Assembly: GCA_964624625.1 (NCBI GenBank)
Contig: CAZUXW010000097.1
Coordinates: 1-8,512 of the forward strand
DNA from: PALSA-1180 sp964624625
Lineage (GTDB): Bacteria > Oederibacteriota > Muellerivitia > Muellerivitales > Muellerivitaceae
Length of the DNA stretch: 8,512 nucleotides
Direction: 5' to 3'
Of the stretch, positions 5,384-8,512 are shown in pieces; the first letter of the stretch is position 1, and each line of letters begins with the position of its first letter. The notes below the pieces were generated by a model. It was not told where the DNA came from, did no database searches, and worked only from the letters and a program-made list of their open reading frames with translations. Made by a program: the position numbers and the translations under genes.

Positions 5384-6811
5384 AACTTTGGTCAGTTCCT
5401 GTCCCGCCGAGCGGAGTTTTTCCAATCCCTCCAGGGAATGGGCTTCCATGTAACAGCGCATCAGTGGCTCCGTTCCGGAAAAACGGATCATCAGCCATTC
5501 CCCGTTGGCGAGGATGAACTTGGTTCCATCCTTGCGGACGATTTCCGCGACCTTTTGCCCGGCGATTTCGGCGGGCGGATGGTCTTTCAGTTTAGCCGTC
5601 ATCACTTCCTTGAGGCCGTCCTTCAATTTCAGGTTCAACCGGTCGGAATAAAAACCTCCGTACTGCTGGTAAAGGCCTTTTAAAACCGCCGATAAGTTTT
5701 TTCCCTCACTCGCCACCACTTCCGCCATCAGCAGGCAGGCCAAAACCCCGTCCTTTTCCGGAACGTGGCCATGGACGGTCAGGCCTCCCGACTCCTCCCC
5801 GCCGATAATAATGGGTTCCTTCGCCATGATCTCGGCGATGTACTTGAAGCCCACCGGGGTTTCTTTGAGGGGAACATCGTGGGCCTTGGCGATGGCGTCG
5901 ATCAAGTGGGTGGTGGCTACGGTGCGGACCACGCACCCTTTCCAGTCGCGGGTTTTCAAAAGATGGTCGAATAAAATCGCCAACACTTCATTGGGGCTGA
6001 TGTAGGTCCCGTCGGAGTCAATCACGCCGAATCGATCCGCGTCGCCGTCGTTGGCGAGCCCCAGGTGGGCCGGCCAGGACTTTACGAGTTGGACCGCTTC
6101 CTTCAAATCATCGGGCCCCGGCTCGGGATGGTGGCCCCCGAAAAAGGGATCGCGGTTATTGTTCAATACTTTCAAGGTCACGCCCGTTTCCTGGAGCAGA
6201 AGGTCCAGATAGCCGTTGCCGTTGCCGTGCATCAGGTCCACGACGATCCTCAACCTGGCTTTTTTAAGGACATCGAAACGGACAATCTCCCGGAGCCGCT
6301 TGAAATATTCCTCCTTGGGATCGATGGGAACCACCAGTCCCTTTTCCAGCGCCTGGGCATAGGGCAGTTCGGGAATTTTCAACCCCTTGGTTCCGATGGT
6401 CTCGGCCAGGGCTTCCAAGGCTAAGGTGACTTGGACGGGAGCCGGCCCGCCGTCGGAGCCGTTGAACTTGAGTCCCTGGTAGATGGCCGGATTATGGCTG
6501 GCGGTGAAGTTAATGGCTCCCGCGCAGCCGCGGCGCAGGAGTTCATAGGAAACGGTTGGTGTGGGCGTGCCGACGGGGCATACATAGGAGGTAATTCCAT
6601 GGCCCGCCAAAACCTGAAGGGTGATTTGGATGAATTCCTCGGAAAGGAAACGATAATCGCCGGCCACGACCACGCCCTTGGAGGCCTCGCCGGTCTGTTG
6701 AAGGTGCTGGGCGATGGCCGCCACGGCGATTTTTACGTTGGCAAAGGTGAAATCATCCGCCAATATCGCCCGCCAGCCCGAAGTTCCAAAGGTTATCTTC
6801 GCCAAATTCAT
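5381..6811 (-). CDS. Alpha-D-phosphohexomutase (phosphoglucomutase/phosphomannomutase family)
   Basis: A cytoplasmic enzyme that interconverts hexose 1- and 6-phosphates through a phosphoserine and a bis-phosphate intermediate, feeding glycogen, nucleotide-sugar and envelope polysaccharide synthesis. The complete 476-residue protein has the four signature loops of the family: N-terminal GTSGWRAI (9-16); catalytic TASHNP with the phospho-accepting Ser105 (103-108); the metal loop DGDADR (255-260); the sugar-specificity loop GEESGG (338-343); and the phosphate-binding loop RFSGTEP (443-449). The N-terminal loop has GWR where many relatives have GIRG, marking a subfamily rather than a defect. 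GEESGG is compatible with glucose phosphate use, but specificity between glucose and mannose cannot be set by eye. The start ATG (6809-6811) has AAGGA only two bases upstream, a short spacing. It is divergent from recQ. Confidence 0.95.
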   Translation of the reverse strand: MNLAKITFGTSGWRAILADDFTFANVKIAVAAIAQHLQQTGEASKGVVVAGDYRFLSEEFIQITLQVLAGHGITSYVCPVGTPTPTVSYELLRRGCAGAINFTASHNPAIYQGLKFNGSDGGPAPVQVTLALEALAETIGTKGLKIPELPYAQALEKGLVVPIDPKEEYFKRLREIVRFDVLKKARLRIVVDLMHGNGNGYLDLLLQETGVTLKVLNNNRDPFFGGHHPEPGPDDLKEAVQLVKSWPAHLGLANDGDADRFGVIDSDGTYISPNEVLAILFDHLLKTRDWKGCVVRTVATTHLIDAIAKAHDVPLKETPVGFKYIAEIMAKEPIIIGGEESGGLTVHGHVPEKDGVLACLLMAEVVASEGKNLSAVLKGLYQQYGGFYSDRLNLKLKDGLKEVMTAKLKDHPPAEIAGQKVAEIVRKDGTKFILANGEWLMIRFSGTEPLMRCYMEAHSLEGLEKLRSAGQELTKV

Positions 6812-6844
6812 GATCCTTGAATGGTCTCGTTCGAAAGAGGGGAA

Positions 6845-6873
6845 AGTTTACGTAAAAACCTTTATCAGCGCAA
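6845..6873 (-). promoter_or_regulatory. Candidate promoter for the phosphohexomutase gene
   Basis: On the minus strand TTGCGC (6868-6873) and TAAACT (6845-6850) are separated by exactly 17 bases, about 34 bases before the start codon. The -35-like match is poor (TTG only) and the -10-like match is four of six. The position between two divergent genes makes a promoter expected here, but the boxes are weak. Confidence 0.3.
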
Positions 6874-7088
6874 CGCTTTTAAACTCATAGAACCGGCGGG
6901 AACAGGGCGTTATCATGCGAACACAGGGGATTAACAGCCACTGCCAAGGATCGAAAATTTTGAAACCAAATCGAATCCCAACGAGTCTAACAGCAAAGGA
7001 TTTTTATCTTCTATCCGGACTCATCCACCGCTATTAAAATTTCCCGGATTTTGGCGTCGAATTTAAAATCAAAGAAAACCGGCACACC
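6874..7088. other. Rest of the divergent intergenic region before recQ
   Basis: The non-coding space between the mutase and recQ must hold the recQ promoter, but I see no convincing pair of boxes on the plus strand (TTGAAA to TCTAAC has a 20-base spacer). No tRNA-like fold, strong hairpin or repeat is apparent. The in-frame TAA at 7035-7037 shows that recQ cannot start further upstream in its own frame than this point. Confidence 0.5.
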
Positions 7089-8512
7089 ATGAAAACCTCG
7101 GCCCATCAAACCCCCATTTCGCTCCTGAACCGCGTTTTCGGTTATCCTTCCTTTCGCGGCCAACAGGAAGCCATCATCCGGCACGTCCTGGGCGGCGCCT
7201 CCTGCCTGGTCCTCATGCCGACCGGGGGCGGTAAAAGTCTTTGCTTTCAGATTCCGGCGATGCTTCAGCCTGGTTTGGGGTTGGTCATTTCCCCCCTCAT
7301 CGCCTTGATGCAGGACCAAGTGGACGCGCTGGTCCAAAACGGGGTGGCCGCGGCCTTTTACAACTCCTCGCTCGATGGACGGCAAAAAAATGAAATCCGC
7401 CGGAAGGCCCAACAAAAGGAATTAGATCTTCTTTATGTCGCCCCGGAGACCCTGAATAGCCCCGGATTCCAAGAATTTATCCAGGGCATCCCCTTGAGCC
7501 TCATCGCCGTGGACGAGGCCCATTGCGTTTCCCAATGGGGCCATGACTTCCGCCCGGAATATCTTCAAATCGCCGGGTTGCGGAAACATTTTCCCGCCGT
7601 TCCCCTGATCGCTCTGACGGCCACCGCCGATCCAGCGACCCAAAAAGAAATCCGCGAAAGGTTGGGATTGGCCCAGGACAAGGTGTTTTCGTCCAGCTTT
7701 GACAGGCCGAACATCCGCTACCAAATCACGGTCAAAACCTCGGGGCGCGAACAACTGCTGGACTTCATCCAAACGCGCCATCCGGGCCAGGCCGGCATCG
7801 TATATGTGTTGAGCCGAACCAACACGGAAGAAACGGCGGCTTGGCTGTCTCAAAAAGGCCTGGCCGCCCTTCCCTATCATGCCGGGTTAGACGCGGAGAT
7901 GCGCCGTAAACACCAGGCCCGTTTTCTCCGGGAGGAAGGTTTGATCATGGTGGCGACCATTGCCTTCGGCATGGGTATCGACAAACCCAATGTTCGCTTC
8001 GTAGCCCACCTGGGAATCCCGAAGAGCGTGGAATCCTATTACCAGGAAACGGGCCGGGCCGGCCGGGACGGGGAACCTGCCTCGGCCTGGATGGCCTATT
8101 CCCTGGACGACGTGGTGAAACTCCGGCGGATGATGATGGGCGGCGAGGGATCGGAAGCTTACAAACGCCTGGGCGGACAAAAGCTCAACGCCATGCTGGG
8201 ACTCTGCGAAACCACAAACTGCCGCCGCCAATCCCTTCTGGGTTATTTCGCCGAGGAACATCCGGGAAATTGCGGGGGCTGCGATAATTGCCTTCAGCCC
8301 CCCCAAACCTGGGACGCCACCGAGGCGGCCCAGAAAGCCCTTTCCTGCGTCTACCGAACCGGTCAAAAATTCGGCGCGGGGCACTTGATTGATATCCTTC
8401 TGGGAAAAGAAACGGAAAAGGCCTCGCAGTTCGGCCATACCAGGTTAAGCGTTTTCGGGGTCGGCAAGGATTTCGAAAAAAGGAAATGGGACTCGGTCTT
8501 CCGCCAATTGGT
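7089..8512 (+). CDS. recQ: ATP-dependent DNA helicase RecQ (3' end cut by window edge)
   Basis: A 3'-5' superfamily 2 DNA helicase of recombination and fork repair. The 474 visible residues carry the full motor: motif 0 (YPSFRGQQEAI, 19-29), Walker A (PTGGGKSLCFQIP, 44-56), motif Ia (ISPLIALMQDQV), the DEAH box (VDEAHCVSQWGHDFRPEY, 141-158 including the aromatic-rich loop), motif III (LTATA), motif IV (GIVYVLSRTNTE), motif V (VATIAFGMGIDKPNVR) and motif VI (QETGRAGRDG, 319-328). The zinc-binding module follows with C378, C395, C398 and C401, spaced as in E. coli RecQ. The beginning of the RQC winged helix (HLIDILLG, GHTRLSVFGVGKDF) runs to the window end; an HRDC domain, if any, lies outside. 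ATG 7089 is the first start after an in-frame TAA at 7035-7037; no clear ribosome site precedes it. Confidence 0.97.
   Translation, partial: MKTSAHQTPISLLNRVFGYPSFRGQQEAIIRHVLGGASCLVLMPTGGGKSLCFQIPAMLQPGLGLVISPLIALMQDQVDALVQNGVAAAFYNSSLDGRQKNEIRRKAQQKELDLLYVAPETLNSPGFQEFIQGIPLSLIAVDEAHCVSQWGHDFRPEYLQIAGLRKHFPAVPLIALTATADPATQKEIRERLGLAQDKVFSSSFDRPNIRYQITVKTSGREQLLDFIQTRHPGQAGIVYVLSRTNTEETAAWLSQKGLAALPYHAGLDAEMRRKHQARFLREEGLIMVATIAFGMGIDKPNVRFVAHLGIPKSVESYYQETGRAGRDGEPASAWMAYSLDDVVKLRRMMMGGEGSEAYKRLGGQKLNAMLGLCETTNCRRQSLLGYFAEEHPGNCGGCDNCLQPPQTWDATEAAQKALSCVYRTGQKFGAGHLIDILLGKETEKASQFGHTRLSVFGVGKDFEKRKWDSVFRQL

Noticed and set aside
6915..7037. Plus-strand 40-residue ORF starting MRTQGINSHC before recQ
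   Set aside because: No ribosome binding site, no hydrophobic or domain-like pattern, and it lies in the divergent promoter region; it looks like chance.
7011..8438. Three minus-strand open frames opposite recQ
   Set aside because: They mirror the recQ coding sequence in a high-GC frame and contain no motif; recQ is unambiguous on the plus strand.

Overview
The window comes from an unidentified bacterium, most likely a Gram-negative, uncultivated lineage known from metagenome scaffolds. The evidence is a moderately GC-rich, gene-dense layout, a fixed run of exactly 100 N at 4090-4189 (the usual scaffold-gap placeholder), and a mix of ordinary bacterial housekeeping and signalling families. 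I see no rRNA, tRNA, CRISPR array, transposase or phage gene, and the sequence alone does not support a phylum.

Layout. Everything from 1 to 6811 is on the minus strand; recQ at the right end is on the plus strand. Reading the minus strand in its direction of transcription (right to left): a phosphohexomutase (6811-5381); a short intergenic stretch; a two-TM-helix membrane adenylate/guanylate cyclase (5232 into the N gap); an ORC/KAP-like P-loop ATPase with a C-terminal winged-helix-like region whose start lies in the gap (to 2915); cutA, overlapping it by GTGA (2918-2604); a 137-base intergenic region with an imperfect direct repeat and a weak promoter candidate; then a tight signalling and redox cluster. 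That cluster holds a six-TM histidine kinase (2466-1060), a single-domain response regulator overlapping it by ATGA (1063-581), a previously unlisted 55-residue membrane microprotein (580-413), and the 5' part of rex, the NADH/NAD+-sensing repressor (398 to the window edge). Divergent from the mutase, with 277 bases between them, is recQ (7089 to the window end, truncated).

How the genes may work together. The kinase, receiver-only regulator, microprotein and rex are spaced like one transcription unit, which puts a membrane phosphorelay upstream of a redox repressor. The regulator has no DNA-binding output, so it must act through protein contacts or another phosphorelay partner. The cyclase and ATPase may be adjacent genes or one interrupted protein; the gap prevents a decision. 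CutA appears translationally coupled to the ATPase, an association without an obvious functional explanation.

Most worth checking: the hidden microprotein between the regulator and rex (in frame with the regulator across one TAA), the unresolved cyclase/ATPase junction, and the non-canonical histidine box of the kinase, which has Gly in place of the acidic residue after the phospho-accepting His.
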